Assembly (NCBI RefSeq): GCF_900115625.1
Contig: NZ_FOXD01000010.1
Location: 62,001-126,000 of the forward strand
From: Salibacterium halotolerans
GTDB taxonomy: Bacteria > Bacillota > Bacilli > Bacillales > Marinococcaceae
Direction: 5' to 3'
Length of the DNA: 64,000 nucleotides
The notes beneath the pieces were generated by a model. It had not been told where the DNA came from, did not search any database, and saw only the letters and a program-made list of their open reading frames with translations. The translations under genes were made by a program, and so were the position numbers. Of this stretch, positions 15,964-24,468 are shown piece after piece. Each line of letters starts with the position of its first letter. Position 1 is the first letter of the stretch.

Positions 15964-16851
15964 ATGAACGGCTTCCATGAGCTGGAATGGGTGATTCCAC
16001 GGGAAGCGGAAGGAAAATCCGTGAAAACCTATCTGAGGCAGCACAAAAAAATGTCCGGCAGTACGTGGAAAGTAGTGAAAAAAGACGGGGAGATTACGGT
16101 AAACAACAAGCCCGCTTCCGGGAACGATGGTGTCAGATACAACGATGTACTCTGTGTGTATCTTCCGGAGATGCCGTTTCCGGAGGGGATTCCCGTCTTT
16201 TGCCTGCCGCTTGATATTCTGTTTGAAGACCGCCATCTGCTGGTGGTAAATAAACCTCCTCATCTGCCTACGCTGCCGGGGAGGGGCAGGGAAACAGAAA
16301 CGCTTGCTGGGGCGGTGCGTTATTATTACGAGCAGTCTGGGATCCGGGCTTCGTTTCACGCTGTTTCCAGACTGGACCGGGAGACAAGCGGTATCGTTAC
16401 TATCGCTAAACACCGTTATGCCCACCAGCGGTTGGCGTCCTTTTTTGATACGTACAGTGGACTGAAACAATATATCGGAATAACACGTGGAAACTGGTAT
16501 CCGTCGGAGGGCATCATTCATGCACCAATCGAACGGAAGCCTGAAAGCATCGTAAAACACCATGTGACAACACATGGAAAACGAGCAAAAACCGGTTTTC
16601 AGGTCGTTAAAAGAAGCAATGAACGGTCCCTGGTTCGTTTCACGCTTCACTCCGGCCGGACCCATCAAATCCGGGTGCACAGCGCGTACGCAGGCCATCC
16701 TATTCTTGGGGATGACCTGTACGGAGCAGCAGGGGTTTATCCCGGGCGTCATGCGCTGCACGCCTTCCGCCTTTGTTTTATTCACCCCGTTACAGAAAAA
16801 TGGCAGACCATTGAAGCCCGCATGCCGGTGGATATGCAAGGGTTAATGTAA
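15964..16851 (+). CDS. yjbO: RluA-family pseudouridine synthase (YjbO)
   Basis: This 295-aa RNA pseudouridine synthase has an N-terminal S4-like segment (SVKTYLRQHKKMSGSTWK) and the catalytic core with HAVSRLDRETSGIV, where the Asp is the nucleophile. It also has VNKPPHLPTLPG and the LHSGRTHQIRVH and HPILGDDLYG motifs. By family it modifies uridines of 23S rRNA or tRNA; the target is not determinable here. I use the ATG at 15964 because AAGGGG lies upstream at suitable distance, rather than the TTG inside the nadF end. It converges on prpE with 7 nt between them. Confidence 0.92.
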   Translation: MNGFHELEWVIPREAEGKSVKTYLRQHKKMSGSTWKVVKKDGEITVNNKPASGNDGVRYNDVLCVYLPEMPFPEGIPVFCLPLDILFEDRHLLVVNKPPHLPTLPGRGRETETLAGAVRYYYEQSGIRASFHAVSRLDRETSGIVTIAKHRYAHQRLASFFDTYSGLKQYIGITRGNWYPSEGIIHAPIERKPESIVKHHVTTHGKRAKTGFQVVKRSNERSLVRFTLHSGRTHQIRVHSAYAGHPILGDDLYGAAGVYPGRHALHAFRLCFIHPVTEKWQTIEARMPVDMQGLM

Positions 16852-16858
16852 TGGAATG

Positions 16859-17599
16859 TCAGCGGAATGTCCGGAATTTTTCCGGAACATAGGGCATAGT
16901 CGACGGCACCTGGGTATATGTCATTTCAGGATAATGAAGTCCTGTTAAATGACCGCCGAATACGCATCCGGTGTCTATGTTGACGGTATGGTGGATCATG
17001 CGTGGCCGAAGAACCGGGGTATGGCCGTATACGATCAGCCTTTTTCCCTGATACTGAGCGGCCCAGTCCCGCCTGACCGGCGTGCCGTCTTCCTTTTTTT
17101 CTCCGGTGATATCCCCGTACAGGACGAACGTTTTGACTTGTTTTCCGTTCTGCCCGATGTATTTTTCCGGTATGCCGGCATGGGCGGCGGCAACCCGGTC
17201 CTCATCCAGGCGGAGATAAAGCGGCGCCTGGTCGTACAGCTTTATGAATGCACGTTGAATGCTCCGTGCTTGTTCAGTTGGAAGGGCCTGCAGCTCTTCA
17301 ATGGTCGTGTCCAGACCTCCGGTGATCTGCACCGGACGCCCGATCAGATACCGCTGCAGCTTGTTACAGTGGTTGCCTGGAATATACAGTGCGGCGTTTT
17401 GCTCTACCATCGCAGCCGCAAGCCGAATGACGCCCGTGGAATCAGGTCCCCTGTCTGTTAAATCTCCGATAAATACGGGGGTCCGGCCGGACGGATGTTG
17501 ATAGATGCCATTGTTCTTTTTATAACCGGCTTCATGAAACCAGGCAGTCAGTTCCTGATAACAACCGTGCACATCACCGATGAAATCAAATGCCTCCAA
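16859..17599 (-). CDS. prpE: Bis(5'-nucleosyl)-tetraphosphatase PrpE
   Basis: A 246-aa metallophosphatase of the PPP superfamily with all metal-binding boxes: FIGDVHGCYQEL, FIGDLTDRGPDS, GNHCNK, AAAHAGI and VYGHTP. B. subtilis PrpE splits diadenosine tetraphosphate and acts in spore germination. The size equals the B. subtilis protein within a few residues and the position next to yjbO is conserved. The start ATG has AGGAGG upstream. Divergent from fabI with 100 nt between them. Confidence 0.93.
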   Translation of the reverse strand: MEAFDFIGDVHGCYQELTAWFHEAGYKKNNGIYQHPSGRTPVFIGDLTDRGPDSTGVIRLAAAMVEQNAALYIPGNHCNKLQRYLIGRPVQITGGLDTTIEELQALPTEQARSIQRAFIKLYDQAPLYLRLDEDRVAAAHAGIPEKYIGQNGKQVKTFVLYGDITGEKKEDGTPVRRDWAAQYQGKRLIVYGHTPVLRPRMIHHTVNIDTGCVFGGHLTGLHYPEMTYTQVPSTMPYVPEKFRTFR

Positions 17600-17699
17600 T
17601 GCGGGACCTCCTTTTTTCCCTTATGGAACAATGCTATAATATATCGTAACATGTTGTTAAGATGAACCCATTTAACCAGCCCAAAAGGAGCGAATAGTA

Positions 17700-18482
17700 A
17701 TGAATCTTTCACTCGAAGGAAAAACATACGTCATCATGGGGGTGGCGAATAAACGGAGTATTGCCTGGGGAATTTCGCAGAGCCTCTCCAAAGCCGGCGC
17801 GAAACTCATATTTACATATGCCGGTGAGAGAATGGAGAAAAATGTGAGACAGCTCGCTGATTCACTCGACCAGGAAGAAACGATTGTTCTGCCCTGTGAT
17901 ATAACAGATGATGTTGAGATTGAAAAGACATTTCAGGATATTAAAGACAAGGTGGGGCACATTGACGGCCTTGCGCACTGTATCGCCTTTGCCAACAAGG
18001 AAGAGCTGGACGGGGATTATCTGAATACGACCCGCGATGGTTTTATGCTGGCTCACAGTATCAGTTCCTATTCATTAACAGCAGTGGCAAAAGTAATACG
18101 GGAACTGGACCTGATGAACGAAGGTGGATCCATCGTGACAATGACCTATCTCGGCGGAGAGCGGATCGTCAAGAATTATAATGTTATGGGAGTGGCGAAA
18201 GCTTCTCTTGATGCAAGCGTGCAGTATCTTGCCAATGACCTCGGCAAAGACAGTATTCGTGTCAATGCCATATCCGCCGGTCCGATCCGCACCCTTTCCG
18301 CTAAAGGCATCGGCGGCTTTAACGATGTTCTTCAGGAGATGGAGGAAAAAGCGCCGTTGAACCGGCTCGTCACTCAGGAAGAGGTCGGGGATACCGCTCT
18401 CTTTTTGATGAGCGATCTTGCCCGCGGCATTACCGGGGAAACCATCCATGTGGATGCAGGGTATAATAAAGTAGGTTTGTAA
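17700..18482 (+). CDS. fabI: Enoyl-[acyl-carrier-protein] reductase (NADH) FabI
   Basis: FabI performs the last reduction in each fatty-acid elongation round. The 260-aa SDR protein shows the FabI-type cofactor region MGVANKRSIAWGI, the catalytic YNVMGVAKASLDASVQYLA and the substrate loop ISAGPIRTLSAKGIGGFN. TATAAT at 17635-17640 is a likely -10. I looked for a FapR-type operator (TTAGTACC family) in the 100-nt upstream region and did not see one, so the usual malonyl-CoA control may be absent or diverged. AAAAGGAG precedes the ATG. Confidence 0.95.
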   Translation: MNLSLEGKTYVIMGVANKRSIAWGISQSLSKAGAKLIFTYAGERMEKNVRQLADSLDQEETIVLPCDITDDVEIEKTFQDIKDKVGHIDGLAHCIAFANKEELDGDYLNTTRDGFMLAHSISSYSLTAVAKVIRELDLMNEGGSIVTMTYLGGERIVKNYNVMGVAKASLDASVQYLANDLGKDSIRVNAISAGPIRTLSAKGIGGFNDVLQEMEEKAPLNRLVTQEEVGDTALFLMSDLARGITGETIHVDAGYNKVGL

Positions 18483-18535
18483 TGTTACAGCCGATTGCAT
18501 GAGGCCGGCACTTAAAACAGCCGATTCTTCCAACC

Positions 18536-18573
18536 AGGCGGAGCCCGGGAGTGATTCCTGCTCCGTCTTTTTG
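18536..18573 (+). terminator. Intrinsic terminator of fabI
   Basis: GCGGAGC and GCTCCGT pair around a 15-nt loop and are followed by CTTTTTG. Confidence 0.65.
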
Positions 18574-18601
18574 TTTGGATGCGGGTCCAGCCATTTTTAT
18601 G

Positions 18602-18630
18602 TTGACGATAACGAAAAACGCAGGTAAGAT
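18602..18630 (+). promoter_or_regulatory. Probable sigma-A promoter of glcT
   Basis: TTGACG at 18602-18607 and TAAGAT at 18625-18630 are separated by 17 bp. They lie 35 nt before the glcT ATG. Confidence 0.55.
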
Positions 18631-18665
18631 GATGGACTGAGTCAGATTGGAGATGGGGTTGGTTT

Positions 18666-19499
18666 ATGGAAGTGAAAAAAGTACTGAATAATAATGTTGT
18701 CATCGCCCTTCATTCCGAACTCGATGAAGTCATATTAACCGGAAAAGGGATAGGATTCGGGAAAAAAGAAGGGGACCCTGTCGATGAAAGCGGCGCGGAA
18801 AAATTTTTTGTGCTGAATAACGAACAGGAACAGGAGCAATATAAACAGCTGTTAATTGAAGTGGATGAATCATTTATAGGCTGTATGAACGAGTGCATGA
18901 CGATACTTGAGAATCGCTTTCAGCTCCAGCTGCACGAACATATTCACGTTGCGTTGACAGACCACCTCTATTACGCGGTGCACCGGATAAAACAGGGAAT
19001 GGAAATACGAAACCCGTTTCTGCAGGAGACAGAACTTGCCTATCCTGCGGAATATCAGGCTGCAAGAGACCTGCTTTTCCATGTTGAAACGTGTACCGGT
19101 ATTTCAATGCCGGAAGGCGAAATTGGTTTTGTCGCCCTCCATATCCATACAGCGCTCACGCAGCGTCCGCTTCAGGAACTGAACGAACATACGCGGCTTG
19201 TTTCCGGACTTGTTGAACATATTGAAGAAACGCTGGAAGTGTCCATGAATACCAAAAATCTGGATCACCAGCGGCTTCTGCGCCACCTCCATCAAACATT
19301 AGAGCGTATTCAGAGGGAGGATTACGGAGACGAACCCGATTCCTTAAAAAATGTGTTGAAATATGAATACCCCCTATGCTACAATCTCTCTTGGAAGTTG
19401 ATAAAAATGATGCAGCAGGCATTGAAAAAACCTGTACCGGAAAGTGAAGTAGTGTATTTAACACTTCATTTGCAAAGGCTTTCAAGAAAACATAAATAA
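18666..19499 (+). CDS. glcT: BglG-family transcriptional antiterminator GlcT
   Basis: The 277-aa protein has an N-terminal co-antiterminator RNA-binding domain (about residues 1-55, VKKVLNNNVVIALHSELDEV, GKGIGFGKKEGD) and two PTS-regulation domains with conserved His residues (HEHIHVALTDHLYYA and EIGFVALHIHTA in PRD1; LRHLHQTLERI and YLTLHLQRL in PRD2). GlcT binds the RAT element in the ptsG leader and prevents termination when glucose is transported. It lies directly upstream of the ptsG leader, as in B. subtilis, although this glcT-ptsG pair sits between fabI and cotO here. Confidence 0.94.
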   Translation: MEVKKVLNNNVVIALHSELDEVILTGKGIGFGKKEGDPVDESGAEKFFVLNNEQEQEQYKQLLIEVDESFIGCMNECMTILENRFQLQLHEHIHVALTDHLYYAVHRIKQGMEIRNPFLQETELAYPAEYQAARDLLFHVETCTGISMPEGEIGFVALHIHTALTQRPLQELNEHTRLVSGLVEHIEETLEVSMNTKNLDHQRLLRHLHQTLERIQREDYGDEPDSLKNVLKYEYPLCYNLSWKLIKMMQQALKKPVPESEVVYLTLHLQRLSRKHK

Positions 19500-19516
19500 A
19501 TGTACCCAATCATTTC

Positions 19517-19635
19517 CGTGTGACTGGTCAAGCAGGCATGAGAGAAGTGGCTGGTTCGTTTTTTGAAGAACGGGGATACGTATATCGTCCCCCGTTCTGA
19601 GTGAAACGCACCGCCTGTCTCTCATGCCTTTTTTT
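19517..19635 (+). promoter_or_regulatory. ptsG leader: RAT antiterminator and overlapping terminator
   Basis: The RAT-like sequence at about 19517-19545 (CGTGTGACTGGTCAAGCAGG then CATGAGAG) resembles the B. subtilis ptsG RAT. Its 3' part, GGCATGAGAG at 19535-19544, pairs perfectly with CTCTCATGCC at 19619-19628, followed by seven T. The two structures are mutually exclusive. The terminator loop is unusually long and holds its own hairpin, GAACGGGG/CCCCGTTC (19568-19597). Confidence 0.8.
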
Positions 19636-19670
19636 ATGCTGCTGTTTCAACAAAAAAAGGAGGAATTGTA

Positions 19671-21731
19671 ATGTGGAAAAAGGCGTTCGGCCTGCTTCAG
19701 CGCATCGGCCGGTCCTTGATGCTTCCGGTTGCGCTGCTGCCTGCCGCGGGTTTAATGCTCGCGATCGGAACGGCGCTTCAGGAGGACAACATGATAGCTC
19801 TGCTGCCGTTTCTGGATTCCCAGGTTTTCGTGTTTATTTCTGAATTGATGAAAGAGGCCGGCGGTATTGTTTTTGATAACCTGGCTGTTATCTTTGCCAT
19901 CGGGGTGGCTATAGGTCTTGCCAATGGCGACGGTGTGGCCGGTCTGGCAGCTCTCATCGGCTATTTCATTATTAATGTTACGATGGGAGTTATAGAAGGA
20001 GTTACTTCCGACATGGCAGCCAACAACCCGGCATACGCTGAAATGCTGGGTGTTCCAACGCTCCAGACGGGGGTATTTGGCGGTATCATTGCCGGAATAC
20101 TTGGAGCGTTTATGTACAACCGCTATTATAATATTGAGCTTCCCCAGTATTTAGGATTCTTTGCAGGGAAGAGGTTTGTTCCGATTGCGACTGCTTTCGG
20201 CGGATTGATTATAGGGGCTGCGCTCACAGTCGTCTGGCCGCCCGTACAAAACCTTTTGAATAGTATGTCGTATATCGTAACTGAATCGAATACGACAATT
20301 TCCGTTTTCTTTTTCGGTGTCATTGAGCGGGCGTTGATTCCGTTTGGTCTGCACCATGTGTTTTATAACCCGTTTTGGTATGAATTCGGATCGTACGTCA
20401 ATGAAGCCGGTCAAACCATTACCGGGGATCAGCAGATATTCTTCGCTCAGTACCAGGACGGCGTGGAAGAGTTTACAGCGGGTACGTTCATGGTGGGACG
20501 TTTTCCGTTTATGATGTTCGGCCTTCCGGGTGCTGCTCTTGCGATTTATCACTGTGCCAAAGCAGCGAAGAAAAAATACGTTGCCGGTATCATGGGATCA
20601 GCTGCTCTTACTTCCTTTCTGACAGGAATTACAGAGCCGCTTTCCTTCAGCTTTTTGTTCGTGGCACCTGTTCTTTTTGGAATCCACGCGATTTTAGCAG
20701 GATTTTCTTTCGTGGCGATGCACCTGCTTGATGTCAAGATCGGGCAGACGTTCTCCGGCGGTGTCATCGACTTCTTCCTGTTCGGTATTATACCGAATAC
20801 AACACCGTGGTGGCATGTGATCTGGGTCGGCCTTATCCTGTTTGTCGTGTACTACGTCATCTTCCGGTTTGCTATCATCAAGTTCAACTTGATGACGCCG
20901 GGGCGTGAAGAAGACGAGGATGATGAAAGCAGCCAGGAGAGCACGTCCTCAGGCGGCGGTGAACTGCCATATCATGTGCTGGAAGCTTTCGGAGGGCAGG
21001 ACAACCTGGATCATCTCGATGCCTGTATTACACGACTTCGTATCACTGTCAATGACAAAAGCAGTGTCGACAAAAAACGTTTGAAAAAACTTGGTGCCAC
21101 CGGCGTCATGGAAGTTGGAAATAATGTGCAGGCCATTTTCGGCACACAATCCGACGCGTTGAAATCACAGATGCAGGATATTATTGATGGGCGTGCACCT
21201 GCAGCGCCATCTGATGAAGCACCGCAGGTCGATGCGCAAAAAGAAGCAGAACCCGCCGTGCAGATTGACGAAAACTCTTCCATTGTAATCGGAGGAATAG
21301 CCGACGGCGAAATTATGAACATTAAAGACGTGCCGGATGATGTATTCTCCGGAAAAATGATGGGGGACGGTTTCGCAGTGAAACCGGAAAACGGCGAATT
21401 TGTTTCTCCGGTCGATGGAACCATTCATAATGTGTTTCCAACGAAACACGCGGTAGGTATAAAAACGGTGGAAGGCTTGGAAATCCTTGTTCATATCGGA
21501 CTTGATACCGTCAATATGAAAGGGGAAGGTTTTGACGTCCACGTAGAGGAAGGCGACGAAGTCAAACAGGGGCAGCCGCTTGTTACCGCTGATCTGAAGC
21601 AGGTGGAAGAAAATGCGGCCTCTACCATTACACCGGTCGTCTTCACCAATCTCACCGATAGTCAAAACATTCATATGGAAACAAAAGACCGTATGAAAAG
21701 AGGAGAGAAACAGATCGCACAAGTGAAATAA
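19671..21731 (+). CDS. ptsG: PTS glucose-specific EIICBA component PtsG
   Basis: The 686-aa permease imports and phosphorylates glucose. Domain order is EIIC (about 1-410, roughly ten hydrophobic segments, with GITEPLSFSFLF), EIIB (about 430-510, phosphorylated Cys452 in LDACITRLRITV) and EIIA (about 540-686, His608 in LVHIGLDTVNMKGEGF). Two acidic, Ser/Gly- and Pro/Ala-rich linkers separate the domains, more acidic than in B. subtilis and consistent with a salt-adapted organism. Expression depends on the RAT/terminator leader and GlcT just upstream. AAGGAGG precedes the ATG by 7 nt. Confidence 0.95.
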   Translation: MWKKAFGLLQRIGRSLMLPVALLPAAGLMLAIGTALQEDNMIALLPFLDSQVFVFISELMKEAGGIVFDNLAVIFAIGVAIGLANGDGVAGLAALIGYFIINVTMGVIEGVTSDMAANNPAYAEMLGVPTLQTGVFGGIIAGILGAFMYNRYYNIELPQYLGFFAGKRFVPIATAFGGLIIGAALTVVWPPVQNLLNSMSYIVTESNTTISVFFFGVIERALIPFGLHHVFYNPFWYEFGSYVNEAGQTITGDQQIFFAQYQDGVEEFTAGTFMVGRFPFMMFGLPGAALAIYHCAKAAKKKYVAGIMGSAALTSFLTGITEPLSFSFLFVAPVLFGIHAILAGFSFVAMHLLDVKIGQTFSGGVIDFFLFGIIPNTTPWWHVIWVGLILFVVYYVIFRFAIIKFNLMTPGREEDEDDESSQESTSSGGGELPYHVLEAFGGQDNLDHLDACITRLRITVNDKSSVDKKRLKKLGATGVMEVGNNVQAIFGTQSDALKSQMQDIIDGRAPAAPSDEAPQVDAQKEAEPAVQIDENSSIVIGGIADGEIMNIKDVPDDVFSGKMMGDGFAVKPENGEFVSPVDGTIHNVFPTKHAVGIKTVEGLEILVHIGLDTVNMKGEGFDVHVEEGDEVKQGQPLVTADLKQVEENAASTITPVVFTNLTDSQNIHMETKDRMKRGEKQIAQVK

Positions 21732-21848
21732 CAGCAGTATACTGGGCGGATGTTTAATTCGGGCAGATTCTTGAACAAAAGCCCTCCTTGTGCATACAGC
21801 TATGGTGAGAGGCATATCTCAATCTTCCTTGAAAGGGAGGAATAGCTG

Positions 21849-21935
21849 ATGTCCCACGGTTATAACAACAGTTTCACGCTTATTGTTGTGTTGTTCATCC
21901 TGCTCGTGATCGTCGGGTCCGCTTACGTTTGCTAG
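21849..21935 (+). CDS. YjcZ-type sporulation micropeptide (28 aa)
   Basis: This 29-codon ORF begins at an ATG 8 nt after GGGAGG. The peptide has a short polar head (MSHGYNNS) and one hydrophobic span (FTLIVVLFILLVIVGSAYVC). The LIVVLFILLVIVG core is the hallmark of the very short YjcZ/YjcM-type sporulation membrane peptides common in Bacillaceae. A terminator follows immediately. Its location before cotO fits mother-cell or forespore expression, but no sporulation promoter was identified with confidence. Confidence 0.82.
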   Translation: MSHGYNNSFTLIVVLFILLVIVGSAYVC

Positions 21936-21950
21936 AAACGAAGCTGCTCG

Positions 21951-21998
21951 AAAAAAAGAGCTCCGGATTCCATTCCAAATGGGCCGGGGCTCTTTTTT
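21951..21998 (+). terminator. Intrinsic terminator after the micropeptide gene
   Basis: AAAAAGAGCTCCGG and CCGGGGCTCTTTTT pair with minor mismatch around the loop and end in a T-tract. Confidence 0.8.
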
Positions 21999-22119
21999 AA
22001 TGCCGGTGTCCATCCGAGGGGCAGGAGAAAAATAATGTAACAGCAGAAGGAATGAAAAAGCAGGGTATGCATATAATGAAGGCAGGAACAAGACTTGTAT
22101 GAAGTGGGGGGAAGTTGGA

Positions 22120-22593
22120 ATGGAACAGGAAGAGCATGGACAACAAAGGGAAACCGGGCCATTATATTATGTTGAACAACCTGCTTTCACCTCGTCTTCC
22201 GGACCGGGTCAGTCCGTTTCTGTGAAAAAAAATGCAGGGAAAGGAAAACGCAGAAAAAATGGTCTCCGCAAAAACAACCGCGCAGCAAAGGTAGAAGAAG
22301 AAAAAAATGAAGAACCCCCTGAAGAAGAGGAAATGCCGGAAAATACAGCGGAAGATGAAGGGGAGACCGAAAAAGCGGGATCGGGTCAGACAGTCCGGGA
22401 ACTGCTGCAATATCTCGGAACGCTTCCTCATTTTCTTCATCCGGTGGTGGCCTGCGAAACGGACGAACAGTATTTTCACGGAGAAGTACTGGATTTAGGG
22501 GAAGATCAAATAACATTCAGGGACCGGCGGAATTTTGAAGAAAAAGTCATACTGGTGGAAGATATTATTCAACTGCGCATCGTCAGTTTATAA
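22120..22593 (+). CDS. cotO: Spore coat protein CotO
   Basis: About 157 aa in three parts: an N-terminal PLYYVEQPAF box, a long charged middle (basic KGKRRKNGLRKNNR then strongly acidic Glu/Pro repeats), and a folded C-terminal domain (VRELLQYLGTLPHFLHPVVA, DQITFRDRRNFEEKV). This matches CotO, a morphogenetic outer-coat protein acting with CotH, although the acidic middle is extended. I start at the ATG at 22120 after GGGGGAAG; the ATG at 22099 is in frame but lacks a ribosome site. Position downstream of fabI agrees with B. subtilis once the glcT-ptsG insertion is discounted. Confidence 0.78.
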   Translation: MEQEEHGQQRETGPLYYVEQPAFTSSSGPGQSVSVKKNAGKGKRRKNGLRKNNRAAKVEEEKNEEPPEEEEMPENTAEDEGETEKAGSGQTVRELLQYLGTLPHFLHPVVACETDEQYFHGEVLDLGEDQITFRDRRNFEEKVILVEDIIQLRIVSL

Positions 22594-22684
22594 CAAAGGG
22601 AAAATGTGTTAAGTCCATAAACAGCCAAAAAGTGTTTCGCTAAAGTGGGCATGAACGGCAGGCAGATGCTTTTCCTTCCGGGGA

Positions 22685-23010
22685 CAAGGACGGCGCCTGG
22701 AACTGGGCTGCGGTTGTTCCGGGCCGGATCGGCTCCGTGGACACTAAACATTGAGATACCATACATAGTGTCCACGGAAATGGAATCGGGGGACACTATG
22801 ACTCCTTTGTCGGCGATTAGTGTTCATTGATTTCGGCCGGCGCCCACTAATTCCTGATGTAAGCAGCGTAGTGTCTACCAAACGGTGCCCCGTGGACACT
22901 ACGTGCTTATTTTTCGATGGCAGTGTCTACGGCTGAATGAACGACAGCCGGAAGCTTGTCCTCCAGAGCAAAAAGGGCGGCAGAAAAGCTGCCTGCCCGG
23001 GATTACATTC
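22685..23010 (+). repeat. Dispersed intergenic repeat, copy B
   Basis: Noncoding, and closely similar to 33135-33490: GGGCTGCGGTTGTTCCGGG, CATACATAGTGT, GGGGGACACTATGACTCC, and the stem GTAGTGTCTAC (22868-22878) with GTGGACACTAC (22892-22902), then GAATGAACGACAGC. It fills the space between cotO and the convergent coat gene. Confidence 0.8.
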
Positions 23011-23018
23011 TCTTTCAT

Positions 23019-23053
23019 GAAAAAAGGGCTGTACCTTTTGATACAGCCCTTTT
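23019..23053. terminator. Bidirectional terminator next to repeat copy B
   Basis: AAAAGGGCTGTA pairs with TACAGCCCTTTT around CCTTTTGA. The loop is identical to that of the terminator at 33516, which adjoins repeat copy D. Confidence 0.88.
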
Positions 23054-23058
23054 CTTCT

Positions 23059-23538
23059 TTATTTGCAGTGATTGTCGATGTCACCAACAAGGTTTGGATC
23101 CAGGCACTGAATCGCGCAGAAGCAGTCAAGGTCTACTTCGATGCAGTAGCGGGTGCGTTCGAGTTCTTCGATTTCGCATAACGAAGTTGGATCTACGCAG
23201 CACTTGTTGAATTCCAGTTCACTGTCAGGACGAAGCAGGGAAAGAGTGGCGCAGCAGTTGTCTTCATCGATTTTTTCCACACGGAAGAAAGCGGTCTGGA
23301 AGCAGTCGTTTCTGCCTACCGCTCCAACAGAGGAAAAATATTCACCTGTTTTTGTTTGAAGCAGGAATGGAACAGTATCAAGTCCGTTGTTGTTGCCGGC
23401 CGGACTTAACAAGCTGTCGAAGCATTTGTTCCGGCAGTTACCACCATTGTTGTCAACCTGATCCTGAGCATTTTTAATGGCCGCAACTGCATCACATACA
23501 CAGCTGCCTGCCGTCTCATCGTGTTTTCTGCATCCCAT
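23059..23538 (-). CDS. Cys-rich spore coat/exosporium protein (CotY/CotZ family)
   Basis: The 159-aa protein has 16 cysteines, with clusters near both ends (CRKHDETAGSCVC, CCVDPTSLC, CFCAIQC). A core LPVFLLQ-like strand (DTVPFLLQTKTGEYFSSVG) and CFQTAFFRVEKIDEDNCCAT match the CotY/CotZ/ExsY family, which forms disulfide-linked two-dimensional lattices on the spore surface. I chose the ATG giving MGCRKHDE because AGGAG lies 8 nt upstream. The gene stands alone, facing cotO across repeat copy B. Whether it is CotY or CotZ cannot be told from one copy. Confidence 0.87.
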   Translation of the reverse strand: MGCRKHDETAGSCVCDAVAAIKNAQDQVDNNGGNCRNKCFDSLLSPAGNNNGLDTVPFLLQTKTGEYFSSVGAVGRNDCFQTAFFRVEKIDEDNCCATLSLLRPDSELEFNKCCVDPTSLCEIEELERTRYCIEVDLDCFCAIQCLDPNLVGDIDNHCK

Positions 23539-23731
23539 ATTATTCACTCCTTTAGCTGTCGTTTCCTTATCATCATATATCTGAAGCAGGCAAATGGTGT
23601 ATGAAAATAGCTGAATTTATAACAAATGGGCGCTTGTTATGATGAAACAAGATTAAAAATATAAATATCGGGTATATGAAATGTAAAGACAGTTGAAGAT
23701 AAAGGGTTAGTAAAAGCGGAGAGGTGATAAA

Positions 23732-23971
23732 ATGGGTTATATTGCACCTGTGAATAATGAGACCGCCGTGAATTATGAAAGCCGGAGAGTAGAACAGGAA
23801 CCTGCCGTACCGCGGGTGGACCGGGTACAAAAAGCAGAGTTGACACAATTTCATGATAGAAACGAAAGAAATGGAACCCGGTATCATGAAGAAACGACTG
23901 CCATGGATAAACGAAAAGAAATAGAACAGGAACTGTACGGCCTTGGGGAACGTCTGGACTTACAGGCATAA
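23732..23971 (+). CDS. Small charged hypothetical protein (79 aa)
   Basis: The ORF has a good ribosome site (AGAGGTGA, 5 nt before ATG) and ends inside a strong terminator stem, which supports a real gene. The 79-aa product begins MGYIAPVNNETAVNYESRRV and is rich in Glu, Arg and Asn, with a C-terminal heptad-like helix (KRKEIEQELYGLGERLD). It has no Cys or membrane segment. I do not recognise it. Its position among coat genes suggests, but does not prove, a sporulation role. Confidence 0.65.
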   Translation: MGYIAPVNNETAVNYESRRVEQEPAVPRVDRVQKAELTQFHDRNERNGTRYHEETTAMDKRKEIEQELYGLGERLDLQA

Positions 23972-24007
23972 AAAAAGCAGCTTCAGTTTTTCTGAGGCTG
24001 CTTTTTT
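23970..24007 (+). terminator. Intrinsic terminator after the 79-aa gene
   Basis: GCAGCTTCAG pairs with CTGAGGCTGC around TTTTT, with A- and T-tracts outside. It can also serve yjcF from the other strand. Confidence 0.85.
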
Positions 24008-24021
24008 GCCGGAACGGGTAA

Positions 24022-24447
24022 TCAAGTCCATGTTTTTTTCATCTCGACGTGGGGAATACCGGCATCGTCGAATTCATCGGAAGTGGTGGAATAGCCAAGT
24101 TTGTTATAAAAAGGGACAGCCCGGGTCTGCGCATTTAATTTCATTCCCTGTGCTCCGTTTTCTTTTGCTGTTTGTTCCATCTTTTCCATAATAGCCCGGC
24201 CTGTGCCGGTGGAACGGTAAGAAGAGAGGACGCAGACACGTTCTGCTTTCCCAACGCCGTCTACAAAGCGGAGACGTCCGGCACCGATTGGAACATGGTC
24301 ATGATATGCCGTGAAGTGATGAGCGGTTTCGTCATGTTCGTCCATTTCCATTTCTTCCGGCACGTTCTGTTCGTACACAAATACCTGGAAGCGGACATCG
24401 TAGGCATCCTGCTGCCTGTCGTCTTGTACTTCATGGATCTTTATCAT
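24022..24447 (-). CDS. yjcF: GNAT acetyltransferase YjcF (ElaA-like)
   Basis: The 141-aa GNAT protein begins with the ElaA/YjcF-type RFQVFVYEQNVPEEMEMDEHD segment. It contains IGAGRLRFVDGVGKAERVCV, the acetyl-CoA loop YRSTGTGRAIMEKME, and FYNKLGYSTTSDEFDDAGIPH near the end, typical of B. subtilis YjcF. The acceptor substrate is unknown. It overlaps nothing and lies 21 nt downstream of the esterase gene on the same strand, as yjcF and yjcH cluster in B. subtilis, but the intervening yjcG is missing here. Confidence 0.88.
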   Translation of the reverse strand: MIKIHEVQDDRQQDAYDVRFQVFVYEQNVPEEMEMDEHDETAHHFTAYHDHVPIGAGRLRFVDGVGKAERVCVLSSYRSTGTGRAIMEKMEQTAKENGAQGMKLNAQTRAVPFYNKLGYSTTSDEFDDAGIPHVEMKKTWT

Positions 24448-24468
24448 CTGGATCGTTCCTTTCCATTG

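Noticed and set aside
15940-16839. 299-aa minus-strand frame opposite yjbO
   Set aside because: Antisense shadow; the plus strand has the pseudouridine synthase motifs.
19601-19843. 80-aa frame starting in the ptsG leader
   Set aside because: Starts inside the terminator hairpin and overlaps ptsG out of frame.
22868-22902. Repeated GTGTCCAC boxes as a CRISPR array
   Set aside because: Units are irregularly spaced, inverted relative to each other and found at four loci, with no constant repeat-spacer period and no cas genes.
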